The notes beneath the pieces are model-generated. The model saw nothing but the letters and a program-made list of their open reading frames with translations, was not told the DNA's origin and ran no database searches. A DNA stretch of 53,597 bases from Atkinsonella hypoxylon (Eukaryota > Ascomycota > Sordariomycetes > Hypocreales > Clavicipitaceae): assembly GCA_000729835.1 (NCBI GenBank), contig JFHB01000205.1:1-53597 (forward strand). The letters are read 5' to 3'. The position numbers were made by a program, and so were the translations under genes. Of the stretch, positions 22,459-32,012 are shown in pieces (the stretch's first letter is position 1; every line of letters starts with the position of its first letter).

Positions 22459-23571
22459 TCACCATGAATTCGTCAAACCAGAAACAACAGCCTCATACAC
22501 AGTAAAGACAATCCCGCCACTCAGTACAAGTCTCCCTAGTCGCATAGAACTTCCACGCCAAAATCCTCTCAGACCACCGTCAGAGAAGACATCCCTGACA
22601 GCGCTAGGAATACTCATGCCTCTCGCTCCTTGGGTTCGCGTTTTCACTGTGTCAAACGGCTGTGTGGCATATACGGTGACTATACCAGCAGTGGCACCGA
22701 GTCCAAAAGCGGCGATGGGATTGGCAGGCCCCTCATAGCGTGAAGCGAATCGCTCTTTCAAGATGTTGTACGATCCCATGCGCACTGCTGAAGTAACAGA
22801 TTGCTTGATGGTTGTGGAAACGAGGCCGCGATAGAGTTCGCGGACCCCCTGCTCGTGTACGATGAGTCGAAGTGCGTGTATGCCGCCTTGATATCGTCTC
22901 ACAGGAGCTCTTGCATCATCAATCCTATGCTTGTCAATATTTTGCACCTGTTACTCATGTGCAAGACGACCAGACGTACAGTGCCGTTTTAATGCGCTCT
23001 GTGGGTGTGATGGCCACGATGCTTTCCACCGCCCCGGCCGCCATGCCGGCAACGACTCCCCGACCAGGCGATAATCTGCCCGCATCGTCGGCAAGAACAC
23101 TTTTGACGGAGTCAAAGGTGAGGAATCGCACGCCGGCTTTACCGGCCGTGCCCTAGGCAAGAAGGGTTAATATAATAATAAGCAGAGATGAGCTATCGTA
23201 CATGTCAAACTCACGATGACCAGTGTTGAGCATCCTGTGTACATTGCCTTTATTCCATGCTGGTTGACGAATTGGGATAGCCTGGAAAGGGGCATTGTTG
23301 ACTGCGACGCGGCGGCATTATTTCCAAGTTGAAGGTGGGTTTTCGCAAACTCGAAAGGATACTATGTCTCACCGTGTAAGTACAATAACTCGGCTGCATC
23401 TTGGCCTAGTTTGCGTACTGTTATAGCTGCCTCGGTTGCTCCAGCTGTAGCACCGGCTATGAGCGACAGACTGGGTGGGATGGATTGTTTATTTCGTTGG
23501 TTCGTCTTTGGAGGTTTGGTTTTCGCCAACACAGAGTTGGTTGAAAACCCGACGTCACTTGTGGCAGACAT
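22459..23571 (-). CDS. Mitochondrial tricarboxylate (citrate) carrier-like protein
   Basis: Four exons: 23571-23419, 23361-23215, 23152-22980 and 22924-22459, with introns of 57, 62 and 55 nt; 312 residues. Splicing restores all three mitochondrial-carrier signatures: YPFEFAKTHLQL, TPTERIKTALIDD and QPFDTVKTRTQG. The first and second match citrate carriers (Ctp1) rather than other carrier classes, as does GRLVLSGGIVFTVYE at the end. The family exchanges citrate for malate across the inner mitochondrial membrane. The sequence differs from the canonical fungal Ctp1 I remember at many positions and has a 35-residue polar N-terminal extension, so a paralogue is as likely as the orthologue. Divergent from kar5 with 593 bp between start codons. 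Confidence 0.88.
22925..22979 (-). other. Citrate carrier-like intron 3
   Basis: 55 nt, GTACGT donor, CATAG acceptor, phase 2. It joins ERIKTAL to IDDARAPVRR. Confidence 0.9.
23153..23214 (-). other. Citrate carrier-like intron 2
   Basis: 62 nt, GTGAGT donor, CCTAG acceptor, phase 0. It joins CSTLVI to GTAGKAGVRF. Confidence 0.9.
23362..23418 (-). other. Citrate carrier-like intron 1
   Basis: 57 nt, GTACGC donor, CATAG acceptor, phase 0. It joins TEAAIT to YPFEFAKT. Confidence 0.9.
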
Positions 23572-23701
23572 GGTGAAAAAAAAAAACGTTGAACCACGAT
23601 GGAGCGCAGTTGATTTTATTTTTTAAAAAAATCCATGTTTGGACGGTTAAGGTAAATAACATCCTATTACCTCTACTTTCTGTCATTTTGCTGGAGTGCC
23701 G

Positions 23702-23711
23702 TCCCGCGGGA
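23702..23711. promoter_or_regulatory. Palindromic site TCCCGCGGGA, copy 1
   Basis: A perfect 10-bp palindrome inside the divergent promoter. An identical copy starts 51 bp downstream. The inverted CGG/CCG content is typical of sites bound by dimeric Zn2Cys6 factors; the binding protein is unknown. Confidence 0.5.
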
Positions 23712-23752
23712 AGCAATTGTATGCAGATGATCCCGGCAATGCGCGGATTCGC

Positions 23753-23762
23753 TCCCGCGGGA
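23753..23762. promoter_or_regulatory. Palindromic site TCCCGCGGGA, copy 2
   Basis: Identical to copy 1. The 51-bp spacing is close to five helical turns, so both would face the same side of the DNA. Confidence 0.5.
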
Positions 23763-24164
23763 TCTCTGTTGGAAAGCAGCCCCGTCGCACTACAACTGGA
23801 ACTAGTACCGGCACCAGAACAGACACAGAGAGACTAAACCTGTTTCAAAATGAGAAACAAAATCAAGGCGTAACTAATCCCAGATTCTTGAGCATGTTCA
23901 ATTGTCGAGCTACTTTTGAAATGGCGAACAATACGGCGTCGGCAGATCTGTGGCAGCCGTTTGGCAAGTGGCGTTCACCAAACCCAGCTGCGCACCTTCC
24001 CTATCTACATCCTCTCGTCAAACGCCATTCTCTTCGAGATGAATTCCCCCTCCAAAATTTGCTCTTTGCCTCGAAAATTTCCCGTCTCCTGATAGCTGGC
24101 ATTCTGCCGCCGAAAGTTCAGTCCGGATAAGCCTTGGACCGGATCACGAAATGAAACAGCAGCT

Positions 24165-26028
24165 ATGCCAATAGTTGGGCGTTTCATCATCGGCAGTGAC
24201 ATTGTCATGCTCGCCATTGTCATTCTTCTGCTGTCTTCCCTCGCAGAAGGTTTGCGATGGCGTAATGCAATACAAGACAACGGTGAAAACATTCTGCAAA
24301 ACCAGCAGGCGGACATGGCGCTGACATATGAGCAATTTAGGCAGGCTCAGCGATCAATTTTCCCCAGCGGCTCTCAGGAATGGTCCTACAACATCAGATA
24401 TTTATGCCACAGCGCTTGTGGAGCTCCAAGAACTGGAGTCGGAACCGTTTTGCCACAGGGTCGCGGCCCGGTTGTTGGTTGGCAACTGCCAGCTACTCAA
24501 CGGACAGAATGAAGCCACGGTGTTGACTGATACTGGAAGGGCAGCCAGAGACTTTGTGGATTTTTTTGCTGCTAGTCTCGCAATTTGCGACTTGGAAAGA
24601 GCCAATTTCGATATCCCCTCTTCATGTAACAAATTTCGGGAGACTGTGCTTGCGACTCTCCCTGCGCCTTCGAAGCCAGAGCTTCATGTCGCCACGGCCG
24701 AGATCGATCAATGTCTTGAGGGACTGGCAAAATCAGACTCAGCTTGGAGCACCTGGGTGAGCTACAGACATAAAGCGCTAAGATTCTGCGAGGCAGCTCG
24801 AGCAGAGAGTGAGAAAGGTAGGATGAACCCGAAGGATTGATGTCTCATTGGCTGTATCGCTCACAGGACCCAGATCAACACATTCTCTTGCATCAAAAAC
24901 TCGCCTTAATTCTGAAAAGACTTACCAGTCAAGCTGAGCAGGAAATTCAAGAACGTGTCAACAACCTCGAGCGTGTCTTCCAAAAGTCCACTGAAGATGC
25001 CAAAAATATCAGGGCAAATGTTGAGAAATTTGAATCAATGACGTTTCGACTGAGCAAGATTCTTGGCAATATTTTATCTGATAGTGTCAAGGTATTATAT
25101 GCATGGTCCTTGACGACATCATGGGATGGCTAATATATGCGTAGACGCAAACGGCAGTCTACAGTAGTATGGAAGGTGCAAAATCCATGGAGAAATATGT
25201 GGATGCTATGTTATCACAGGTAAAGCTGAGAGAAGAACAAATGGTCCATAGCTACGAAGTGGCACTGAATACTGCAACCACGGTTGCCACGCAAGATCTG
25301 GCAGAAGTATCGCAGGCAGTCAACTCCATTGCCGTGGCATTCAAGGACTTGCAAATACAAATGGTGAGTGGAACTCAAAGAATAATGTACACGTGTATCT
25401 AATTACACGCTGAACTACAAGGCACAATCGGAATATCGTGTTTCATCGGTTGTACAGCAGCAGGCTGCGATTCAAAAGGTATGCCCCCATATATGTTACG
25501 TCCGGGCGTTTCTGACCTGGTTAAAAGACGATGGAGAACTTGCAAGAAATGGCAGACTTGGTGTTGGAGAAGCAGAAGCTTCAGAGCAAGACCCTTGGAT
25601 CAACCCATAACCAGACCTTGAATTTACTGTCCTCTCTTGAGGTAGCCACAGTGTCTATCAGGACTCTCCAAAAGCCTCTGGTCAGGCTCGGCAAAGGCAT
25701 CTGGTGGCCCTATATAATCTGTCCAATCGCAACTTTGACACTCGGCTCATATGGTTTGCAGCCTTCTGCAGTCAGAAATCTTTTCTTACTTGGTGCTGGT
25801 AAGTAGTCGGGGTCGCAACATAAAATCAAGATTAACTGCCTCCTAGGTGAGTTTGCCGGCTTCGTGGTGTCGTTAGCAAGCACACAGCAGAGCCATGAAG
25901 CTGCGAAGGAATACGTTTCGGACCTTTTCTCTGGAAGATTTAGGTCTCAGAACCACGCCACTGCTGATGGCGATGCTAGTACGACATATATCAACACTAC
26001 TTTAACGGGCAGCGATTTTGGCATTTGA
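24165..26028 (+). CDS. kar5: Nuclear membrane fusion protein Kar5 (Tht1-like)
   Basis: Seven exons: 24165-24282, 24341-24817, 24874-25091, 25145-25363, 25422-25478, 25528-25798 and 25847-26028; introns 49-58 nt; 513 residues in one frame. The family acts at the nuclear envelope in karyogamy, after mating. An N-terminal signal or anchor segment (DIVMLAIVILLLSSLAEG) is followed by a cysteine-containing luminal domain with the family pattern ALVELQELESEPFCHRVA, GNCQLL and SSCNKF. A long coiled-coil region follows (ERVNNLERVFQKSTEDAK, LREEQMVHSYEVALN). Near the C terminus are hydrophobic segments (WWPYIICPIATLTLGSYGL; FLLGAGEFAGFVVSLA). Kar5 proteins diverge fast, so exon borders rest mainly on splice signals and frame. 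Its presence suggests a sexual cycle that is, or recently was, maintained. Confidence 0.82.
24818..24873 (+). other. kar5: kar5 intron 2 with two possible acceptors
   Basis: Donor AAAG|GTAGG. A CACAG acceptor ending at 24865 breaks the frame; the next AG, CCCAG ending at 24873, keeps it and gives ESEK-D-QHILLHQKL. The 8-nt offset means use of the first AG would frameshift. Confidence 0.75.
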
Positions 26029-27150
26029 AGATTTGAATGATGAAAAGACGTACACTATAACGTGGGAATCGAGGATTTTTACTAATGCATGCGTGGGTCC
26101 ACAAAATGGGGAAAAGGAATGGGGCGGTGTCTTTAATTTCATCATGGTGTGTCATGGTTGGTTCTCTGGGTGTTGAGCGAAAGCAACTGGGAAACACGGG
26201 ACCAACACACTGGTGGCATGAACAAGATTTATAAATAACATTCAAAAAGTCGAATTATCGGAGCTAAAATTCATTATAAATGCTAAGCAATCTTTGAACG
26301 CCATGTTTTTTTGGTAATTATCGTCAAGATGGTGCGATGGGAATTGATGCTACATTTGTGTCAAACCACGATGAAAAAAACTGACAACCGTCGTCCATAC
26401 CACCGACATTAGCTATCCTCCTCCACCACGGCGCCAATTGACGACAAGCAAAGAAGTGCGCGAAAATCTCCAAGATGGCCAAGTTGAAAATGAAAGTCAT
26501 ACGGCTATACGGTTTCACTCGTAGACAATCCCATCGCCATGCAACAAATGGTCCGTCGCATCGCTGCAAACCTGTCTCGTCCTCGTCACACGAGGGGTTT
26601 GTGTAAATGCAAGACGGCGCTAACGTGAATCAGCCCTTAGAACTACACGTCACCGCTAGCCAGGACGTTGTCGCCGAATACCACAGGTCGCCGGCTTACC
26701 AGCGACATGCCAAGTACCGCGCAAAAAAGCCCTCCGACATCCCGGCAGCTCGCCATAAGGGGCATCTACTCTAGCAGATGACCGAAGACCTCGCGATGGC
26801 CTGGAAGGGGTGAACGGGGCGCAGACAGCCATGTGGATTGGCGTCGATGGGTTCGAGATGGTCTTGTATTGCGGGCTTGGTCAGGATGTGGCGTGGCATG
26901 GCTGGTGATGGGGTCGAGTGAGGGGAACGCGTGGCTGTTACGGCGTGAATGCTTTCTTTTTTTTTTAAAAAAAAAAAACAGTGTACCTTTGCAGACTGGC
27001 AATCGTCACAGAAATGCAGTGCTCAGTATCGAGTGTCATTCGCGTGGACATTACATAGAGCCATGTGTCAAACGCCCTTCATCAGTGAATCCAGTCCAGT
27101 CATGCCCCCCGTCGTAGAATCAATATTCTGAAGCGTCGTTCAATGGTATC
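26029..27150. other. Spacer between kar5 and rap1
   Basis: 1.12 kb with both 3' regions. It holds a T10-A12 symmetrical tract at 26957-26978 and a 55-codon open frame at 26607-26774 of unknown meaning. No recognised gene. Confidence 0.55.
26957..26978. repeat. T10-A12 homopolymer palindrome
   Basis: Ten T directly followed by twelve A. Self-complementary; could act as a nucleosome-excluding or 3'-processing element, or be slippage. Confidence 0.85.
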
Positions 27151-29444
27151 TCAGGAGGTAGAAGAGGATAAAAAGGACGTCAAATCCATTCTCGCCTGTG
27201 CCGCGAAAAAGCGACGTCGCAGATCAACGTCTTCCAGAGTGTGTTTGCTGATCAGCCGCTCAAGTTCTTTCTTCGCCTTTTCTCGCTCACGCGGGGTGGC
27301 CGTCGACTGTCTTGCATGTATTTCATCAGCGTAGCGTAAGCCCTTGTCATCGCGGTCGGTCCAGACGCCTTCCATGTTGGACGGTATCTTTTCTTTCTTC
27401 TGGAGCCGCTCCATCAGCACGGTGGCCGGCCATCCCGGCGTCATGGAGGTGCGCATCAGTGACTCCATCACCACGCGTCGCGTGTAGCCTAGGGACTCGT
27501 AGTGTTGTACGCAGTCTCGAATATTTTGACTTTGGTCTTCTTCCGCCAGTTCTACTCTGATCGGTGTCGATGGCTTCTGAGCTCTTGTCTCCGCTTCGTC
27601 TACAGAAAGGCGTCGATTATCCGACTGGAACGAAGGCGGGAGTGAGCGTTTTGAGGCGTTGCTGGTCGTCTTTGCCTGGGAGATAGATTTTGACACCTGC
27701 TCCGCTTGGTCAACCAGTTGCGGAAAATCAACGGTCGCATCGACTGTGCATGGCTTGCCTAGGTCAAGAGGGATTGGGGCCATGTTGAATGCTTCACAAT
27801 GCAACTGTTGCGAGGGCGTTATGTTGAACGTGCTTTGGTGTGTGTCGAGTGGAGGTGTTGCGCTCGCCTGGATCTCAGACGGAACCTCTTCTAACACTGG
27901 GTCTTGCTCTTTGTCAATGGCAGATGGAATCTTCAACTTCGCAGCGGCTTTGCTCGACGCGCCATGCGTCTGATGTGTCTGTAGAGCTTTCCGAAGACTA
28001 GGCGATTCCACACTCGGATTTCGTAGTCTTTCTTCTGGAGTGGATGGTATCTCTGCTGGGACAATAATTCGCCTTCGCTTCGCTGAATTCTCGATTGCTG
28101 CAAAAGGCTCATGATCGTAATGTCTTTTGGCTTTGGACGCTTCTACGGGAGGGGGTGATATAACACTTTCCTGTGACGCCTCCGGGTCAGGATGGGGTCC
28201 CGTCTCCTCCTCTTCGCTATCAATGGGAATGAAGGCGGACATGGTATCGAAGAATTCCGCAAGATTGTCTTTATAACAGCTTCGTAGCTCGGTTATCACT
28301 TGTTCATCTTGCACCCAATCGTAGTCTAAGTCCTCGGCGACCTTCATCCAGTCCACTTCTTCGAACGGGACCTTTTGCGAGGCAACAGTCCGGCTGAGAT
28401 CCCAGAGATCAAGACTCTTGCCTCCGATCTTGACTTCACGGTTCACCCTCGCGTCAATTACTTGCATAAACAGCAACAGATCCGCCCAGAATTGATCCCT
28501 CATGTTCCTTTGGGTCTCTACCCCCACGTCGTTGTTCTGAGTTGGAGAAGAGGGCTGTTTACGTGATTGTTGCTCTCTCAACTCCGTAGATGCACTTGGA
28601 GGTTCTGCTTTCAGAGCAGTTACCTGCCCAGATGGGGAAATGGACGTCCTACGTTGAGGAGTCCGGACTTCAGGATCGGTGTATCTACCTTGAGGGCGAG
28701 CTGATACCGCCAATGGTTTCTTTCCTGCTGACTCGGGTGTTGTTGATGGTGTCGAACCTTGTAAATCAGGCTTGATGTCGCTCTGAACAGCCAGTTCTGG
28801 TGCTGACTCGGCCAATTTTCTTAAATCAGCATCTGGACGCGGCATTAAAGACTTGATAAATCTATTCCTCCAGGACTGCCAGGGATGGGAAGGATGCTAG
28901 TAAAAATGAGCAAAATGGCAAGCACATGGACACCGAATCCCACCTCAAGGCCCACTCACAGTCTCGGCAAATTCTTTGTAAATCTCATTTCCAAAGTAGT
29001 CTGCGGAATGAGACAAAATCCAGTTGGCCAGGGCGGCATCCTCCGCAACCGTGAACTTTGATCTTGTCAATTTCGCAGGCGCGCTTGCACCAGTCCTGGC
29101 GGGCGTCAAGATGCGATAGCGATCCGTCAGTTGGGCAATCCCGTGCTCCACTGATTCTGTGATGAACTTCCAAGAGATCGAATCATGAGGTACATCTTTC
29201 CTTGCGTGATCTGCGATGAGCATGTGTGCATCCTTCTCGAGACGTACGACTCGTCCTCCGTTGTTCTAATGCCAGGTTAGGACCAAATCGGCCAAGGAGT
29301 GTATCTGTATCATGCACTTGCCCTGATCAGTTCGAGTATGTGGTTTCGTTGGGGTACCCGTTCTGCAACCCAGAAAGCCATGCCCTCGAATACATTTCCC
29401 CCCGTTGCGCTCTGGACGCCGTCGTATGTGATTGCGCCCGCCAT
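27151..29444 (-). CDS. rap1: Telomere-binding protein Rap1
   Basis: Three exons: 29444-29322, 29265-28960 and 28896-27151, giving 724 residues. The first intron has a GC donor. Domains in order: a BRCT-like N-terminal region (about 10-95: GNVFEGMAFWV, HILELIRNNGGRVV, ISWKFITESV); a Rap1-type Myb (about 115-165: RSKFTVAEDAALANWI, GNEIYKEFAETHPSHPWQ, SWRNRFIKSL); a segment resembling an ARID fold (about 255-345: FWADLLLFMQVIDARV, IGGKSLDLWDLSR); a disordered Ser/Pro/Glu-rich middle; and a C-terminal Rap1-CT-like helical region (about 640-724: CVQHYESLGYTRRVVMESLM, GVWTDRDDKGLR). The family protects telomeres and controls length and silencing. Whether this one binds DNA itself or through a TRF-like partner cannot be told from sequence. 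Divergent from swf1. Confidence 0.92.
28897..28959 (-). other. rap1: rap1 intron 2
   Basis: 63 nt, GTGAGT donor, ACTAG acceptor, phase 0. It joins EFAET to HPSHPWQSWRNRF within the Myb domain. Confidence 0.92.
29266..29321 (-). other. rap1: rap1 intron 1, non-canonical GC-AG
   Basis: 56 nt. The donor is CAGG|GCAAGT, the standard consensus for GC-AG introns, and the acceptor is CATTAG. Phase 0; it joins HILELIR to NNGGRVVRLE inside the BRCT domain. The nearest GT (GTGCAT, four bases into the intron) breaks the frame. Confidence 0.85.
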
Positions 29445-30106
29445 CTTGGATGAGTTTGTCGCTGGAGCAAGCAGCTAGCGCGGACTGTGATGCGCGTATC
29501 GGTGATGCTGGCAGAATTATAGTTCTCACAAGGTCGCGAGGCGCATCAAATCTTCCAGTAGTTCATGGGAGAGTCGGTTGATTCAGGACTGTACCTGGAC
29601 GCACCGCACGGGCACTCAAAAGGCATTCATAACTGAGGCCTAGAAATCGAGACCGTGTCACTTTGCTCCTCGAGCTCACCTGCTTAGCTTGTCCCGTGGG
29701 CAAACGGGCGTCGTCTATGATGGAAGCAGTGACGCAGTGACGCAGTGACGAAGCGACGCGTGATGGGGTCGCGCAATCACGTGGTGCTCTTTCTGTACGA
29801 AGACCGGGGGGGGGGGGGCATGTTGTGGGCGTCTCGTGGGCGTCTTGTGTCTGACACGCCCCGTCAACTGCCCAAGTGCTCTTGGGCGCATTTGCTCTGG
29901 CTGCTGCGTCTCTCAGCCGAGATTTCGGATTTTGCCTCATGAATCGTTGGAGCCATTTGCTAGAACAGTCTACATTGTCCCGAGCAATTTGCAATGTCGT
30001 CGTTATAGTCACACCCTTTCTTTCTCATGTCGAGCCTCACCCGATCCGTCCACCCACTTTGGCCAGCAAGCAATAACACCCCCCTGGCTGGGTGCCCGTC
30101 GCTGTC
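29445..30106. promoter_or_regulatory. Bidirectional promoter region, rap1 / swf1
   Basis: 662 bp between divergent starts. It contains three tandem copies of an 8-mer with TGACG half-sites (29726-29749) and a 13-G run (29806-29818). The open frame at 29563-30012 on the minus strand looks random and is not called. Confidence 0.6.
29726..29749. promoter_or_regulatory. Three tandem GCAGTGAC octamers
   Basis: Three perfect copies of GCAGTGAC, followed by G, so TGACG occurs three times at 8-bp spacing. TGACG is the half-site of bZIP (CREB/ATF-type) factors. A regulatory role for rap1 or swf1 is plausible but inferred. Confidence 0.5.
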
Positions 30107-31485
30107 ATGATCTCTCTCAAATGGGCTATAGGCATTGTTCTCGCCTTGAGCTTTGCCGTCTTTGTTGCTTTCTTTGGCAGATTGCCGATATTTAGGTGAC
30201 CCATCTCGCTCACAGCCTTATAATCCATAGACCTCGTTGCTGACCGTGACCCAAACTGTATAAGACGGACGCCCATAGGGTTCATCCATCGTGTGATATG
30301 GAAACATATACCCAATATCTTGTGGTCAATTGACTGCAAGCTCACTTCGGGCAAAATATCGTCCTCTCTGTCTAGGTTCGGGCATTTCTTGATGCACGAC
30401 CGCCACCCGTCCATCGTTGTACGTCCAACTGCGTCATTCACAATTCGGACAGAGGTCGTCAGCTGTGGTTTGGGTGCTAATGACAGTAGATATTCTTCTT
30501 GACTCTCATGGTCGTGGGCGAGTACCTATACGTCCCCGGTGCATGGCACCTTGTATCCCCTTTCACCAAGTTTACCATCGTGCTCGCCATATTCCTGCCT
30601 TATCTCTTCCTGTATCTATCCTGTGCCGCTGATCCTGGCTATATTACGCCCGAGAATCACGCATACCATATGTCCCTGTACCCGTATGACCATGCGCTGT
30701 TCCATCCGGGAGCGGAATGCAGAACCTGTGGCTTCCTGAAACCGCCTCGCTCAAAGCACTGTGGCATCTGCAAGCAATGTATTGCCAAAGCCGATCACCA
30801 CTGCATCTTCATCAACTCGTGCGTGGGCTATGGTAATCAACATTGGTTCATTCTCCTGCTCATATCAACGGCGGTGTTGTGCACATACGGCGGCCTTCTA
30901 GGTGCGTCGCTGCTGTCGTCGTCCATCAAGCAACATTTCGTTGAGTGGTCCCCGTGGCATCCTCAAAGGCACGGTTGGGGCCTGTATGTTGTCATATGGG
31001 GCTGGGGTATTCAGACGAACGTCGGGCTGGGTGCCACAGCTTTGCTCGCGGGCATGACCGCCCCCTTGGTTTGGGGTCTGTTGATCTACACCTTGTACCT
31101 TGCATATTGCGGCACAACTACGAACGAGTCGTATAAATGGTCCATCTATAAGGATGATATGAATGATGGTTTTGCCTTTCGACGGAGACTATCGTCCAAG
31201 CGACCGAGGAACTTCGCCAGCGAACCTATTTGTCGTAGGTGGCCAGTTGAACCGGAGATGGTCCTCGCTGCTACCGATAATGGCCAGCCTCCGCCGGCCA
31301 ACATGCAGCTCGCGGGAGATGGGGACTGGGAGCGGGTGTGGAACCTGAAAGACGTTGAAAATCTTTACGACCTGGGGCTGTGGGACAATCTTGGAGACAT
31401 TTTTATGGCGGATTATAAATTTGGGGCAACGTCTGACACGCCGCCTATTGAGGGGCGTCACCCGAAGCGCTGCAAGAACAAATAA
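30107..31485 (+). CDS. swf1: DHHC palmitoyltransferase Swf1
   Basis: Three exons: 30107-30195, 30265-30418 and 30490-31485 (introns 69 and 71 nt); 412 residues. It transfers palmitate to cysteines near the membrane segments of proteins such as SNAREs, at the ER. There are four predicted membrane segments: residues about 5-25, 82-100, 108-128, and two hydrophobic stretches after the cysteine-rich domain. That domain (about 158-195) has CRTCGFLKPPRSKHCGICKQC, then DHHC at 183-186 in KADHHCIFINSCVGYGNQHW. The spliced region RRTPIGFIHRVIWKHIPN and the LMHDRHP segment identify the Swf1 branch of the DHHC family. The C-terminal WERVWNLKDVENLYDLG also fits. Divergent from rap1, convergent with aha1. 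Confidence 0.93.
30196..30264 (+). other. swf1: swf1 intron 1
   Basis: 69 nt, GTGACC donor, GCTGAC branch site, ATAAG acceptor; phase 2. It joins LPIF(R) to RTPIGFIHR. Confidence 0.82.
30419..30489 (+). other. swf1: swf1 intron 2
   Basis: 71 nt, GTACGT donor, GCTAATGAC branch area, CAGTAG acceptor; phase 0. It joins DRHPSIV to IFFLTLMVVG. Confidence 0.88.
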
Positions 31486-32012
31486 TGAACGGCAGTCACT
31501 TCTTGCCTTTACTTGTATACAAGACTAACAGCTCTACATGCAGATATGAGTTGGTCCTTTGCAGAGAACAGGGCACAAGAGCGCCGAGACGTTCATTCTT
31601 GGCCAGGGTAGTAATTGGATAGCGCGACAAGTTGGTCAGCATAGAAAAACAATTCAAGCACGAAAGGCATGGCGAGTAAAGCTGCAGAATCACTTGTACC
31701 GAAATTTGATGTAAGTTTTTATACAACACGGCTCGTCGTCGTCATCATCATCATCATGCACACGCATCTAGGCATTGAATAGACCCATTAAGACAAACAC
31801 TAGTGACTGCCAATCCAACTACCGCCATGGCAGAGACACCTTACTACCCCCATGTCCCATGGCCACGTTCTAGAGCGCATCAATGGCATGTATGTATATC
31901 TATACTTTTGGTCGTTTTGTGAATGTTTCCTCTCACAAAATGGTGCCGAAACTATTGAAAATAGCACGTTAGCGCAAAGAAGAGCTGAAGTATCGTCCGA
32001 CCGCATGGATTC
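31486..32012. other. Convergent spacer between swf1 and aha1
   Basis: 527 bp with both 3' UTRs. A short CATCAT trinucleotide tract lies near 31740-31756. Nothing else recognised. Confidence 0.65.

Larger units (their letters stand above)
23572..24164. promoter_or_regulatory. Bidirectional promoter region, citrate carrier-like / kar5
   Basis: 593 bp between two divergent start codons. It contains two copies of a 10-bp palindrome (23702-23711 and 23753-23762) and AT-rich patches. The frame at 23696-24130 is not gene-like. Confidence 0.6.

Noticed and set aside
29563..30012. 149-residue minus-strand frame between rap1 and swf1
   Set aside because: Composition looks random; it spans the repeat and poly-G of a divergent promoter.
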